Source: Roseibium sp. Sym1
GTDB lineage: Bacteria > Pseudomonadota > Alphaproteobacteria > Rhizobiales > Stappiaceae
Reading direction: 5' to 3'
NCBI RefSeq assembly: GCF_027359675.1
Contig: NZ_CP114786.1
Location: 4,934,501 to 4,998,500 of the forward strand
Length of the DNA stretch: 64,000 nt
The translations under genes and the position numbers were made by a program. Under the pieces are notes generated by a model, which ran no database searches, was not told the origin of the DNA, and saw only the letters and a list, made by a program, of their open reading frames with translations. This document shows positions 38,339 through 47,961 of the stretch, in pieces (the stretch's first letter is position 1; each line of letters opens with the position of its first letter).

Positions 38339-39382
38339 TTGATCACATTGTTGAAGCACGTCATTCCGGCAGGGAGACTGCCGCAAGAATATTTGTCGCC
38401 CTTGGCGGTCGTGCTGACACTTTTCTGCTTCTTGTCCCTTTTCGGTCCCGCGCTGGGGCAGGAGGCTGAACAGCAATTTGTCACCATCGGAACCGGTGGC
38501 GTCACCGGTGTCTATTACCCGTCCGGCGGCGCAACCTGCAAAATCGTCAATCGCAGCCGCGCCGAGCACGGGGTACGCTGTTCCGTCGAGACGACCTTTG
38601 GATCCATCGTGAACATCGAAAAGATCCGCGATGGCGAAATCGATTTCGGTTACGTCCAGTCCGACTGGCAATACCATGCGTTCAACGGCACGTCCGTCTT
38701 TGAAGAAGCCGGACCGTTCGAGGATCTGCGTTCGGTGTTTTCGCTTCACAGGGAAGTCGCCACGGTTGTGGTTCGGGACGAGTCGGACTTCCGGAACTTC
38801 AACGACCTGAAGAGAGCCCGGATCAACATAGGTGCCGCCGGGTCGGGATCCGCAGCATCCTGGGGCGCGCTGATCAGCCGCCTGGGTTGGACCGAAGCCG
38901 ATCAGAACAGCCTGTCCGACCTCAACACGTCCCAACTTGCCGAGGCATTGTGCTCTGGTACCATCGACGCGTATTTCGTCCTGATCGGTCATCCTGCCAG
39001 TCTCATCGAGGAAACGCAGCAGCAGTGCGATATCAGGCTGCTGGGTATCGAGGGCGACGCAGTGACGCGCCTTCTCGACGAGGCTCCCTACTACATGGCC
39101 GCCGAGATCCCGGCGGACCTTTACGGGATGAACGAAACCGTCAGATCCTTCGGGGTGCTGGCGACGTTCGTCACCTCGTCCAAAATGCCCGAGGATATTG
39201 TCGCCACCATGGTCCAGGCCCTGTTCGATCACTTTGACAGTTTCCGGCGCCTGCATCCGGCGCTGAACAATCTCGTGGTGGAAGACATGGTCGGCACCGC
39301 CATGGCGGCACCGCTACATCCTGGCGCATTGACCTTCTACCGTGAACGCGGCCTATTGCCCGCAACTGACGCCGACCAGTAG
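38339..39382 (+). CDS. TAXI-family TRAP transporter solute receptor
   Basis: About 347 residues if started at TTG 38339; the frame is open back to 38159 and no ATG precedes the signal-like segment LAVVLTLFCFLSLFGPALGQ, so the start is uncertain. After the signal peptide: VTIGTGGVTGVYYPSGGATC, a clear TAXI motif, then GSIVNIEKIRDGEIDFGYVQ and GAAGSGSAASW. TAXI proteins are periplasmic receptors of TRAP-type importers. No membrane subunit gene is adjacent, so the partner transporter lies elsewhere or the receptor acts alone. Confidence 0.82.
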   Translation: MITLLKHVIPAGRLPQEYLSPLAVVLTLFCFLSLFGPALGQEAEQQFVTIGTGGVTGVYYPSGGATCKIVNRSRAEHGVRCSVETTFGSIVNIEKIRDGEIDFGYVQSDWQYHAFNGTSVFEEAGPFEDLRSVFSLHREVATVVVRDESDFRNFNDLKRARINIGAAGSGSAASWGALISRLGWTEADQNSLSDLNTSQLAEALCSGTIDAYFVLIGHPASLIEETQQQCDIRLLGIEGDAVTRLLDEAPYYMAAEIPADLYGMNETVRSFGVLATFVTSSKMPEDIVATMVQALFDHFDSFRRLHPALNNLVVEDMVGTAMAAPLHPGALTFYRERGLLPATDADQ

Positions 39383-39514
39383 AAGCGGACCGACCGGCCG
39401 GCTCTCCAAAAGGTGAGCGGCATTTGTCTTTGCGGTGGCCACCGGAACGACTAAACAGGGCGCTCCGCATCTGTCCGGCAGTCAGATCCGTTTTCACATG
39501 GACCGGGAAAAAAC

Positions 39515-40255
39515 ATGATCCAGGAAGTGACAATCATTGGCGCGGCGCTCGCGGGAGTGCTGTCGTTCGTCTCGCCGTGTGTGCTTCCCCTTGTGCCGCC
39601 CTATCTGGGTTTTCTCGCAGGCGTGTCGCTGGAGGAACTGGGCGGGCAGGAAAACGAGGGGAATGCTGTCACGCAAAGGGTGTTTTTCAGCGCGCTGTTC
39701 TTTGTTCTCGGCTTTTCGACCGTCTTTGTGCTCCTGGGCGCGACGGCAAGTGTCCTGGGGCAGTTCATTCGGGAATACCTGGACTATTTCAGCTATTTCG
39801 CAGGGGTTGCCATCATCGTCATGGGGCTGCATTTCCTCGGCGTGTTCCGGATCGGCTTTCTTTACAGGGAGGCCCGTGTCCATGTTGAGAAGAAGCCCGC
39901 GGGACCATTCGGCGCCTATTTGATCGGCCTGGCCTTCGGTTTTGGCTGGACACCCTGCATCGGACCGATCCTGTCGGCGATCTTTGCGGTTGCGGCAACC
40001 AAGGAAACCGTCGAACAGGGAGCCGTTCTTCTGAGTGCCTACGCACTCGGCCTCGGCATTCCGTTCCTGATCGCGGCCCTTTTCGCGGGGCCGTTTCTCA
40101 AGTTCATGAAGCGCTTCCGCCGGCATATGGGCGCGGTCGAGAAGACCATGGGGGGTGTGCTCGTTCTCACCGGGGTCATGTTCCTGACCGGCCAGATGGC
40201 GGTGCTGTCCTACTGGCTGCTCGAGACCTTTCCGGCCCTGCAGACGATCGGCTGA
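39515..40255 (+). CDS. ccdA: CcdA-type thiol:disulfide interchange membrane protein
   Basis: 246 residues with six hydrophobic segments. The first contains LSFVSPCVLPLVPPYLGFLA and the fourth GFGWTPCIGPILSAIFAVA, each with the redox-active Cys of CcdA/DsbD-beta proteins. CcdA moves reducing power across the inner membrane for cytochrome c maturation and periplasmic thioredoxins. Confidence 0.9.
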   Translation: MIQEVTIIGAALAGVLSFVSPCVLPLVPPYLGFLAGVSLEELGGQENEGNAVTQRVFFSALFFVLGFSTVFVLLGATASVLGQFIREYLDYFSYFAGVAIIVMGLHFLGVFRIGFLYREARVHVEKKPAGPFGAYLIGLAFGFGWTPCIGPILSAIFAVAATKETVEQGAVLLSAYALGLGIPFLIAALFAGPFLKFMKRFRRHMGAVEKTMGGVLVLTGVMFLTGQMAVLSYWLLETFPALQTIG

Positions 40256-40329
40256 CGGAGGCGCGGGCTTGTCCCCTCGCGTCGTGGGGGCAGATTGTGG
40301 CGTAGAGGCAGTCGCGCCGCATGGGTCTT

Positions 40330-41598
40330 TTAGAACGCGCTGTCCCGGAACTCGGCAGCCGTGACCAGAGGATCGCCCGCATAGAGTGCCGGGTGGCAAA
40401 GCTCCGCGACATCCAGCAACTGGAAACAGGCCAGGGCGGCGTCGGCTGCGTTTGCGAACGGACCGACCATGAGGGCAACTCCGCCGTCGGCCGTCTTCCT
40501 GTTCATCAACAGCGGGCGCAGGTCCCGCATGCGTTCCTCGTTCTGGGTCTTGAAATCAGCCCAGGCCTTTGCGGCCGCCGCCGACGTCCGGTAGTGGCCG
40601 ATAATGGCGCCGAAATCGCTTCGTTTCAGCTGTCTGTCGCCACCGCCGCGCAAACGTCCGGAGGGAGTGGAAGGCGTGATGACCTTGGGGCGCAGCGTTG
40701 TCTGCGTCGGCGTGGGATCAAAGGCCTCAGGAGGTGCTGTTTCGGCTCCGGTCGGGATGGAGCCCGTTGAAACCGGCGCATCGGTGCTGTCCGGAAGCCG
40801 GACCTTTGGCGGCTGGATGCTGTCCTGTTTCCGGACGATGCGGACTGGGGCGTTCGGATTGTTCTCGGCGGCATCCTGCGCTTCCGTACCAGGCGTGTTT
40901 CGATAGAGGTTGATCAGCCTTGGCGCGGTTTTTGCCGGTTGCTCGGGGGATGGTTGCCCGGGGGATGGTTGCGGGACAGGACTGTCGGCGGCCTGGTGCG
41001 TTTCTCCAGCGGACGTTGAAGCGCTGGACCTGTCCGCATTCTTGGCAGGAGACGGAACCGGTTGAGGAGAGGGCGGCGGTGCCGGCACCGCTTTCGTGAT
41101 CACCACACCGGGGCCTGGCTCAGCGGCGTTGTTGCCCGAGCGTCCCGCACCGGCGAGTTTTTCAAGCGCGGACTGCTTTTCCAGCGCGGCGATCCGACGA
41201 GAATAGGCCGCATTCTGTTCCGACAGGGCGCTCAGGCGACGCCGCAGGCCAACGATTTCAAGTTGCAGCACTTCGAGTTGACCCGAGTCCAGGGGAACAG
41301 ACCGCGCGGTCGGCGTCTCGGCGGGTAACTGCATCACCTCGAGGGCAGCACCGGGAGTGGGTGTTCGGGAAATGGAGGCGGTGCTGTCGACGTCACCTGC
41401 CGGTGGCAGGGCGAGACCGGCCGGAACGCGGTCCACCGGACCAAATCCGGAATGGTCGTAGCTGAACTGATAGGAAGCCAGTCCTACGGTGCCCATGAAG
41501 ACCGCTGCAGACGCCCAGGACAGCAGGCCGACACGCGAGGGCGTGATGGTCTCCCTGACGATGTCCCGAATGGACTTTTTCGCCTGCCGTCTTGTCAA
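40330..41598 (-). CDS. Membrane-anchored SPOR-like domain protein
   Basis: 422 residues. One N-terminal span (VGLLSWASAAVFMGTVGLAS), a coiled coil (QLEVLQLEIVGLRRRLSALS), a long Pro/Ser/Thr-rich linker and a C-terminal domain (DFGAIIGHYRTSAAAAKAWA, later ALMVGPFANAADAALACFQL) with the strand-helix pattern and G-P-F turn of SPOR domains, which bind denuded peptidoglycan at the septum. Divergent from glmU. A cell-envelope role is likely; partner unknown. Confidence 0.65.
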   Translation of the reverse strand: MTRRQAKKSIRDIVRETITPSRVGLLSWASAAVFMGTVGLASYQFSYDHSGFGPVDRVPAGLALPPAGDVDSTASISRTPTPGAALEVMQLPAETPTARSVPLDSGQLEVLQLEIVGLRRRLSALSEQNAAYSRRIAALEKQSALEKLAGAGRSGNNAAEPGPGVVITKAVPAPPPSPQPVPSPAKNADRSSASTSAGETHQAADSPVPQPSPGQPSPEQPAKTAPRLINLYRNTPGTEAQDAAENNPNAPVRIVRKQDSIQPPKVRLPDSTDAPVSTGSIPTGAETAPPEAFDPTPTQTTLRPKVITPSTPSGRLRGGGDRQLKRSDFGAIIGHYRTSAAAAKAWADFKTQNEERMRDLRPLLMNRKTADGGVALMVGPFANAADAALACFQLLDVAELCHPALYAGDPLVTAAEFRDSAF

Positions 41599-41780
41599 TA
41601 TTCCTGGTTCCCGGGCCAGTTTGCGAATCTCTGCGAAGATACCCTATCTGGTGCGTATTATGGTTAATGAAACGCAAACCTGAACGGCTGCGCAGTCAGA
41701 TCTTTCAATGTTCTGTGGATCGGGGCATATAGGAGCGCAATCGCGTCGGCGACGCACGGATATTTGACACTGGACCTTTT

Positions 41781-43136
41781 ATGACAGCGCGTTCTTGCCT
41801 TTCCATTGTCCTGGCCGCGGGGCTGGGAACCCGAATGAAATCCGATCTGCCGAAGGTCATGCATGAAATCGGCGGACTGCCTCTGGTCGGTCACGTCGTC
41901 AAGGCGCTTGAAAAGGCCGGGTCGGAACGGATTTCGGTCGTCACCGGTCCCGACATGCCGACGCTGGAAAAGCTGGTCTATTCGCTGGCGCCTTCGGCGA
42001 GGTGCTACGTCCAGACAGAGCGCCTCGGCACGGCACACGCCGCGCTGGCCGCCAGACCGGCACTTGAATTTCCCGCCGATGATGTACTGGTCCTGTTCGG
42101 AGACACGCCGTTGGTGACCGCGGAGACCGTGGGGCGGGTTCGCAAGGCGCTTTCCGGCGGGGCAGACCTTGTGGTGCTCGGCTTCGAAACCAGAAGACCC
42201 TTCGGCTATGGACGGTTGCTGACCGAAAACGGCCGCCTTGTCGCCATTCGCGAAGAAAAGGATGCCTCGGAAGAGGAGCGCAGAATAACCCTGTGCAACT
42301 CCGGCATCATGGGTTTTTCAGGCCCTCACGCACAAGGCCTTCTGGAAGCCATCGGCAACGACAACGCAAAGGGCGAATATTACCTGACCGATGCCGTCGA
42401 GATCGCAAATGCGCGCGGCCTGAAGGTTGTTGCGGTGACCGGTTCAGAGGTCGAGACGCAAGGCATCAACACGCGCGCGCAACTGGCCGCCTGCGAAGCC
42501 GACTTCCAGGCACGCAAGCGCCGTGCCGCGTTGGAGAACGGCTGCACCATGCTGGCGCCGGCCACGGTGTTTTTCTCTCACGATACGGAACTGGCGGCGG
42601 ATGTGACGGTCGAGCAGAACGTCGTGTTCGGCCCTGGCGTCAAGGTGGCCAAGGGCGCCCGCATTCGTGCCTTCAGTCACCTCGAGGGCGCCACGGTCGG
42701 CGAGGGCAGTGTTGTCGGCCCCTATGCGCGCCTGCGCCCCGGGGCCGTTCTTGGCAGCGACACGCGCGTCGGCAACTTCGTGGAGGTCAAGAACGCGACT
42801 TTCGGCTCCGGCGCAAAGGCCAATCATCTCAGTTATATCGGCGACGCCAGTGTCGGCTCGAAGTCGAATATCGGCGCAGGCACCATTACCTGCAACTATG
42901 ACGGCTACCTGAAACACCGCACGGAAATCGGCGCGGGCAGTTTTGTCGGGTCGAACTCGACCCTGGTTGCGCCTGTCAAACTTGGGAACGGCAGCTTTGT
43001 CGCCGCCGGCAGTGTCATCACCGATGACGTTCAGCGGGATTCGATGGCATTCGGACGCGCCCGGCAGACGGTCAAGGAAGGCAAGGCCAAACAGTTGCGC
43101 GATCGTCTGCAGGCTGCAAAGGACAGCAAATCCTGA
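41781..43136 (+). CDS. glmU: Bifunctional GlcNAc-1-P uridyltransferase / GlcN-1-P acetyltransferase
   Basis: 451 residues, close to the usual 456. N-terminal VLAAGLGTRMKSDLPKVMHE is the pyrophosphorylase nucleotide-binding loop; middle YYLTDAVEIANARGLKV; the C-terminal half is a left-handed beta-helix with FVEVKNATFGSGAKANHLSY and NIGAGTITCNYDGYLKHRTE, the acetyltransferase signature. It acetylates glucosamine-1-P and couples it to UTP, giving UDP-GlcNAc. glmS follows 109 bases downstream on the same strand. Confidence 0.97.
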   Translation: MTARSCLSIVLAAGLGTRMKSDLPKVMHEIGGLPLVGHVVKALEKAGSERISVVTGPDMPTLEKLVYSLAPSARCYVQTERLGTAHAALAARPALEFPADDVLVLFGDTPLVTAETVGRVRKALSGGADLVVLGFETRRPFGYGRLLTENGRLVAIREEKDASEEERRITLCNSGIMGFSGPHAQGLLEAIGNDNAKGEYYLTDAVEIANARGLKVVAVTGSEVETQGINTRAQLAACEADFQARKRRAALENGCTMLAPATVFFSHDTELAADVTVEQNVVFGPGVKVAKGARIRAFSHLEGATVGEGSVVGPYARLRPGAVLGSDTRVGNFVEVKNATFGSGAKANHLSYIGDASVGSKSNIGAGTITCNYDGYLKHRTEIGAGSFVGSNSTLVAPVKLGNGSFVAAGSVITDDVQRDSMAFGRARQTVKEGKAKQLRDRLQAAKDSKS

Positions 43137-43156
43137 CGAATTCGTCCCTTGTCACT

Positions 43157-43182
43157 TTCTGAAACAGGGATTGATTTCAGAA
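43157..43182 (+). promoter_or_regulatory. Hairpin between glmU and glmS
   Basis: Perfect 8-base-pair inverted repeat TTCTGAAA / TTTCAGAA with a ten-base loop, 64 bases before glmS. No T run follows, so it is not a standard terminator; it could stabilise or process the mRNA. Confidence 0.35.
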
Positions 43183-43245
43183 TGATCGCTTCTGTCGTCT
43201 AAAGCATAGCGGTCTTTCAGGTTCATTTATCAAAGGGCATATTGC

Positions 43246-45072
43246 ATGTGTGGCATCGTTGGCGTTTTGGGCCGTGTTGAAGTGGCGCCGCGGATCGTGG
43301 ATTCGTTGAAGCGCCTGGAATATCGCGGTTACGATTCCGCCGGAGTTGCCACCCTGGTTGACGGACACCTGGTCAGGCGCCGCGCCGAAGGCAAGTTGCG
43401 CAACCTGGAGGCGGTCCTTGAAAAATCGCCCCTGCCGGGTACGGCCGGTATCGGCCACACCAGATGGGCAACACACGGCGCGCCGACCGTTTCAAATGCC
43501 CATCCGCATCTGGCGGGGGGCGTGGCCGTCGTCCACAACGGGATCATAGAAAACTATCTCGAACTGCGCGACGAGATCGCGGCGACCGGTGCCGTTCTGG
43601 AAACCGAAACCGATACGGAAGTCGTTGCCCACCTGATCAATCTGGTGATCGCACGGGGCAAAACGGCGCGCGAGGCTGTTGCCGAGGTTCTGCCGCGCCT
43701 GAAGGGCGCGTTCGCGCTCGCCATGCTGTTCTCCGGCGAAGAGGATCTCCTGATCGGGGCGCGGAAAGGCTCGCCGCTGGCGGTTGGCCACGGTGAAGGC
43801 GAGATGTTCTTCGGGTCCGATGCCATTGCGCTATCGCCGTTTACGGACCGGATCACCTATCTCGAAGAGGGCGACTGGGCAGTGCTGACCCGCTCCGGCG
43901 CCAGCATATTCGACAAGGACAACCGGCCGGTGGAACGGCCGGAAGCGCGGTCGTCCGTGACCTCCAGCCTGATGGAGAAGGGCAATTACAAGCACTTCAT
44001 GGCCAAGGAAATTCATGAGCAGCCGGAAGTGCTTGGTCATACGCTGTCGCGGTATTTCGACTACACGTCGCAAAAGGCAAATGTCGACGGCGCCGACGCG
44101 TTGAAATTCAAGGACCTCTCAAGGCTGATCATCACGGCATGCGGGACAGCCTACCTGGCCGGCCTCGTGTCGAAATACTGGTTTGAGAAATATGCCAGGC
44201 TTCCGGTTGAAATCGACATAGCCAGCGAATTCCGCTACCGCGAGACACCGGTCAGCGACAAGGACGCGGCCCTGTTCATTTCGCAATCGGGTGAAACGGC
44301 CGACACCTTGGCCTCGCTCCGCTATTGCAAGACGCATGGCGCGACCATCGGGGCAATCGTGAATGTTCCGGAAAGCACGATTGCCCGCGAGTCCGACAGG
44401 GTGTTCCAGACCATTGCGGGTCCGGAGATCGGCGTTGCCTCGACCAAGGCCTTTACCTGCCAGCTTGCGGTGCTGGCCGCACTTGCGCTCCAGGCAGGCC
44501 GTGAACGCGGCGTGCTCAGCAAGGAACGCGAACAGGAGCTGGTGGCGGAACTGACGGAAGTGCCGAGCCTTGCCCTGAAGGCCCTGGCAAGCGAGGCGGA
44601 TATCGAGAAGCTGGCCCATCCGCTGTCCAAGGCCAACAATGCGCTTTACCTTGGCCGCGCAACCAATTTTCCGCTCGCCCTTGAAGGGGCCCTGAAACTC
44701 AAGGAACTGTCCTATATCCATGCAGAAGGCTATGCCGCCGGGGAACTGAAGCATGGCCCGATCGCACTGATCGACGAGAACATGCCGGTTTTCGTCATCG
44801 CGCCCTATGATGCGATCTACGAAAAGACCGTGTCCAACATGCAGGAAGTGGCAGCACGGGGCGGGCGGATCGTGCTGATCACCGACGAACGCGGCGCTGC
44901 CGAATGCGGCAATGCGGCCAGGGACACGGTGATCCTGCCGAACATGTCCGATATCGTTGCCCCGATCATCTACGCGCTGCCGGTTCAACTGATCGCGTAT
45001 CACACGGCGGTCTTCATGGGAACGGATGTCGACCAGCCGCGCAATCTGGCCAAGTCCGTCACGGTCGAATAG
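43246..45072 (+). CDS. glmS: Glutamine-fructose-6-phosphate aminotransferase
   Basis: 608 residues, the normal length. Starts MCGIVGVLG with Cys2 as the N-terminal nucleophile of the glutaminase domain; GHTRWATHG and the NGIIENY segment follow. The isomerase part contains FISQSGETADTLASLRYCKT and ALEGALKLKELSYIHAEGYA; the C terminus ends AKSVTVE as is standard. It makes glucosamine-6-P, the entry step to UDP-GlcNAc. The next ATG follows directly after the TAG. Confidence 0.97.
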   Translation: MCGIVGVLGRVEVAPRIVDSLKRLEYRGYDSAGVATLVDGHLVRRRAEGKLRNLEAVLEKSPLPGTAGIGHTRWATHGAPTVSNAHPHLAGGVAVVHNGIIENYLELRDEIAATGAVLETETDTEVVAHLINLVIARGKTAREAVAEVLPRLKGAFALAMLFSGEEDLLIGARKGSPLAVGHGEGEMFFGSDAIALSPFTDRITYLEEGDWAVLTRSGASIFDKDNRPVERPEARSSVTSSLMEKGNYKHFMAKEIHEQPEVLGHTLSRYFDYTSQKANVDGADALKFKDLSRLIITACGTAYLAGLVSKYWFEKYARLPVEIDIASEFRYRETPVSDKDAALFISQSGETADTLASLRYCKTHGATIGAIVNVPESTIARESDRVFQTIAGPEIGVASTKAFTCQLAVLAALALQAGRERGVLSKEREQELVAELTEVPSLALKALASEADIEKLAHPLSKANNALYLGRATNFPLALEGALKLKELSYIHAEGYAAGELKHGPIALIDENMPVFVIAPYDAIYEKTVSNMQEVAARGGRIVLITDERGAAECGNAARDTVILPNMSDIVAPIIYALPVQLIAYHTAVFMGTDVDQPRNLAKSVTVE

Positions 45073-45513
45073 ATGGCGGAAGACACCGACAGCAGCCGGA
45101 TCATTCCTTTCGAGGACCGGTTCCGGTCCCAGGTCATCGCCTTGTGGGACAAGTGCGGGCTGACCCGGCCGTGGAACGATCCGGACAAGGATATCGATCG
45201 CAAGCTGTCCGACAGGAACGGGGTTTTCCTGCTTCTTCTGGTGGCCGACAGGCTCGTCGGGTCCGTCATGGTCAGCCATGACGGCCATCGCGGATCCATC
45301 TATTATCTCAGCATCGATCCGGAGTATCAGTCAGGCGGTCTTGGCAAGAAGCTCATGACCCATTGCGAGGCCTATCTCAAGGATCTTGGCTGCCCGAAGA
45401 TCAACCTGTTCGTCCGGCGCGGAAACGAGGCGGTCATGACGTTCTACGAAGGGCTGGGATATGCCGAGGAGGCCGCCGTGCCCATGGGCAAAAGGCTTAT
45501 TCCCGACGATTGA
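45073..45513 (+). CDS. ypeA: GNAT acetyltransferase, YpeA-like
   Basis: 146 residues. IALWDKCGLTRPWNDPDKDI and YLSIDPEYQSGGLGKKLM match YpeA closely, including the R-P-W-N-D-P block, the Q/R-x-x-G-x-G/A acetyl-CoA loop (here QSGGLG) and GKRLI at the end. The substrate of YpeA is not established. Starts immediately after glmS, so probably the same operon. Confidence 0.87.
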   Translation: MAEDTDSSRIIPFEDRFRSQVIALWDKCGLTRPWNDPDKDIDRKLSDRNGVFLLLLVADRLVGSVMVSHDGHRGSIYYLSIDPEYQSGGLGKKLMTHCEAYLKDLGCPKINLFVRRGNEAVMTFYEGLGYAEEAAVPMGKRLIPDD

Positions 45514-45515
45514 CC

Positions 45516-45935
45516 TCAGACCTGGTTTGAACATTCGTCAATGGACGTGTTTTTCGGACCGCTCGGCCGGGTGAGCACGTAAACGGCGCATCCGCCGATG
45601 AACAGGCCGACCAGTACCCCGAGCCATAGCGAAGGCGAGGCTGTATAGAGAAACATGCCGTAGCCGAAGGCCATGCCGGCAACCGCAACCGTCTTGGCCT
45701 TGCGGTTGATGGCTCCATGTTCCCGCCAGGCAACCACCGGAGGACCAAACACGGAGTGGTTCAGGATACGCGCCTCGAGAGCCGGCGAGGAGCGTGCGAA
45801 GCAGGCGGCGGCGAGAATGAAGAATATGGTGCTCGGCAACAGGGGCAGGAAAGCACCGACTATGCCGAGGCCAACACATCCGGTTCCCAGAAGTTTGAAC
45901 GTGGTTCGCCGCAACACTGCCTCCGAAATCGGCAT
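45516..45935 (-). CDS. YbaN/DUF454 inner-membrane protein
   Basis: 139 residues with three membrane segments. GIVGAFLPLLPSTIFFILAA followed by CFARSSPALEARILNHSVFG and WREHGAI are the defining DUF454 blocks. Function unknown. Converges with ypeA, two bases between the stops. Confidence 0.88.
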   Translation of the reverse strand: MPISEAVLRRTTFKLLGTGCVGLGIVGAFLPLLPSTIFFILAAACFARSSPALEARILNHSVFGPPVVAWREHGAINRKAKTVAVAGMAFGYGMFLYTASPSLWLGVLVGLFIGGCAVYVLTRPSGPKNTSIDECSNQV

Positions 45936-46058
45936 TTTTGGGGTTGATCGCTAAAAAATTAATCGAGCGTAGGATACCGCCCCGCGATAAAGATGCTTAT
46001 CTAGGGTCTGATCCTTTAAATGACGTGCGCCAACAGGGACTTCAAGCAGGTATCACCC

Positions 46059-46799
46059 ATGAGCCGGCACAAACATAAATCAGAAGACGCGCACAAGATA
46101 GGCCATCACCGGCCTGGTGCGGCAACACGTCTTCGCAACTACTTCCTGACCGGCCTGGTCATCACCGGTCCGATCGGAATCACGTTGTGGCTGACCTGGA
46201 CCTTCATCAAGTGGGTTGACGGGTGGGTGAAGCCGTTCGTGCCGAAACTCTATAATCCGGACACCTACCTGCCTTTTCCGATCCCCGGCTTCGGGTTGAT
46301 CGTCGCGATCTTCGTCCTGACCATCGTGGGGTTCCTGGCCGCAAATTTTCTTGGCCGCAGTATGCTCTCTGTCGGCGAGAACATCGTTGGCCGCATGCCG
46401 CTGGTTCGTAATATTTACAGTGGCTTGAAGCAGATCTTTGAGACAATACTTGATCAGAGGGGCGACAGTTTCACCAAGGCGGCGTTGATCGAGTATCCGC
46501 GCAAGGGCCTGTGGGCGATCGTGTTCATCTCCACCGATACCAAGGGGGAAGTCGCCGCAAGACTGGAAGATCAGGCGGACACCATGTCGGTGTTCCTGCC
46601 GACAACGCCCAATCCGACTTCGGGTTTTCTGCTGTTCGTTCCCAAGGAGGACATCATAGAGCTCGACATGAGCGTCGAGGATGCCGCCAAGCTGGTGATA
46701 TCAGCCGGACTTGTCAGTCCGAGACATCCGGAGACCCTGAAGGACAAGGTCGTCGATCCGGAGCAGCTGGAGCGTGTCCGGACGCCGGAAGACGCCTGA
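46059..46799 (+). CDS. DUF502 membrane protein
   Basis: 246 residues from ATG 46059 (an earlier ATG at 46020 would add 13 polar residues). Basic N terminus, then two membrane segments (FLTGLVITGPIGITLWLTWT and FGLIVAIFVLTIVGFLAANF) and the conserved GRMPLVRNIYSGLKQIFETI block, then TTPNPTSGFLLFVPKEDI. This matches DUF502, of unknown function, widespread in Alphaproteobacteria. Confidence 0.9.
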   Translation: MSRHKHKSEDAHKIGHHRPGAATRLRNYFLTGLVITGPIGITLWLTWTFIKWVDGWVKPFVPKLYNPDTYLPFPIPGFGLIVAIFVLTIVGFLAANFLGRSMLSVGENIVGRMPLVRNIYSGLKQIFETILDQRGDSFTKAALIEYPRKGLWAIVFISTDTKGEVAARLEDQADTMSVFLPTTPNPTSGFLLFVPKEDIIELDMSVEDAAKLVISAGLVSPRHPETLKDKVVDPEQLERVRTPEDA

Positions 46800-46818
46800 G
46801 GGTCCTGAACCGGGACTG

Positions 46819-47352
46819 TCATTCCATCGTGCCGGTGCTTCTCATCAGCTGACGCGAAATGGGTTTTGCGCGTTGCTGGCGCAATACGACCGCCGTTGTC
46901 ACCGGCCCCAGCCGTGCAATTGTATCGACAATCCGCTCCAGATCGACGGGGCGGGGAACGATCACACGCAAGACGAAACAGTCTTCGCCGGTGACGCGGT
47001 CCACATTCACGATTTCCGGCGTTTCGGCAAAGAGCTGCAAGGCGCGGGGGATGTTCTCGTGTGTGGTCCTGAGCCGAAGCAAGGCTTGCATGGCCAGCCC
47101 CAGCGCCTGCGGGTTGATCCGCGCGCAATACCCGCCGATGATTCCCCGTTCCTCCAGCCGCTTGATACGTTCCGAAGTCGCCGGCTGCGACAGACCAACC
47201 CGCCGGCCGACTTCGGACACGGACAGACGTCCATCTTCCTGCAGGATTTCAAGAATTGCCATGTCGGTGGGATCTATTTTGATTTGCAAGGCAGCTCGGT
47301 CCGTGTCCTTGAAACTATCGGATTTTCGGTTCTTTTTCCGATGAAGTCTCAT
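46819..47352 (-). CDS. Lrp/AsnC-family transcriptional regulator
   Basis: 177 residues. N-terminal HTH with IDPTDMAILEILQEDGRLSV then GRRVGLSQPATSERIKRLEE, and a C-terminal RAM/AsnC effector domain with NVDRVTGEDCFVLRVIV. Such proteins form octamers that sense amino acids. Divergent from the adjacent RBBP9-like hydrolase (64 bases between starts), which may be its target. Confidence 0.92.
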   Translation of the reverse strand: MRLHRKKNRKSDSFKDTDRAALQIKIDPTDMAILEILQEDGRLSVSEVGRRVGLSQPATSERIKRLEERGIIGGYCARINPQALGLAMQALLRLRTTHENIPRALQLFAETPEIVNVDRVTGEDCFVLRVIVPRPVDLERIVDTIARLGPVTTAVVLRQQRAKPISRQLMRSTGTME

Positions 47353-47415
47353 TCATTTTCTGTGATGCGGGCTAAATAATGGCCTCTCATCTTATGGATT
47401 ACAGGAAATTTCAGC

Positions 47416-47958
47416 ATGACGAAACTCGTATCGGTACCTGGAATCGGCAGTTCCGGGCCGGGGCACTGGCAAAGCAGTTGGGAAGGTCTTTTCGCCGGAA
47501 GTGTCCGGATATCTCCTGCGTCCTGGACGGAACCTGTGCTGGAGGACTGGATTGAAGCTATCGAACGGGAAGCGGATAGGACCGGGACGGGCGCGGTATT
47601 CGTATGTCATTCACTTGGATGCCTTGCGTTTCTGCACTGGGCCGCGGTGACGGCCTGTCCTTGGCGCGGTGCCTTTCTCGTCGGTATTCCCGATGCAAAT
47701 GGGCCAAATTTTCCGGCCGTTGCAGCAGGATTTGAAATTTCGCGGATCAAGGCCGCAGACCGGCCCATCCTGGCCCTTGTGAGTTCAGATGATCCGTATG
47801 ACCCGAAGGGTGTCGGTGCGGCCCTTGCCAGAAACGCGGGGGGAACGGTGATCGGTCTCGGCGCCAGGGGACATGTCAACGAAGCCAGCGGGCTTGGCGA
47901 CTGGAGCGAGGGGCGGGCACTCTTCTCCGCGTTCTTGACGGGTCTCGCAACAAGATGA
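47416..47958 (+). CDS. RBBP9/YdeN-type serine hydrolase
   Basis: 180 residues. VPGIGSSGPGHWQSSWE is the family opening; FVCHSLGCLA carries the nucleophile Ser; SSDDPYDP supplies the acidic residue and ARGHVNEASGLGDW the catalytic His, completing the triad. Substrates of this family are poorly known. Converges with recG, three bases apart. Confidence 0.88.
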   Translation: MTKLVSVPGIGSSGPGHWQSSWEGLFAGSVRISPASWTEPVLEDWIEAIEREADRTGTGAVFVCHSLGCLAFLHWAAVTACPWRGAFLVGIPDANGPNFPAVAAGFEISRIKAADRPILALVSSDDPYDPKGVGAALARNAGGTVIGLGARGHVNEASGLGDWSEGRALFSAFLTGLATR

Positions 47959-47961
47959 GCG

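Noticed and set aside
43157-43182. glmS riboswitch/ribozyme upstream of glmS
   Set aside because: Only a simple 8-base-pair hairpin is present; the conserved ribozyme core is not visible and that class is typical of Gram-positive bacteria.
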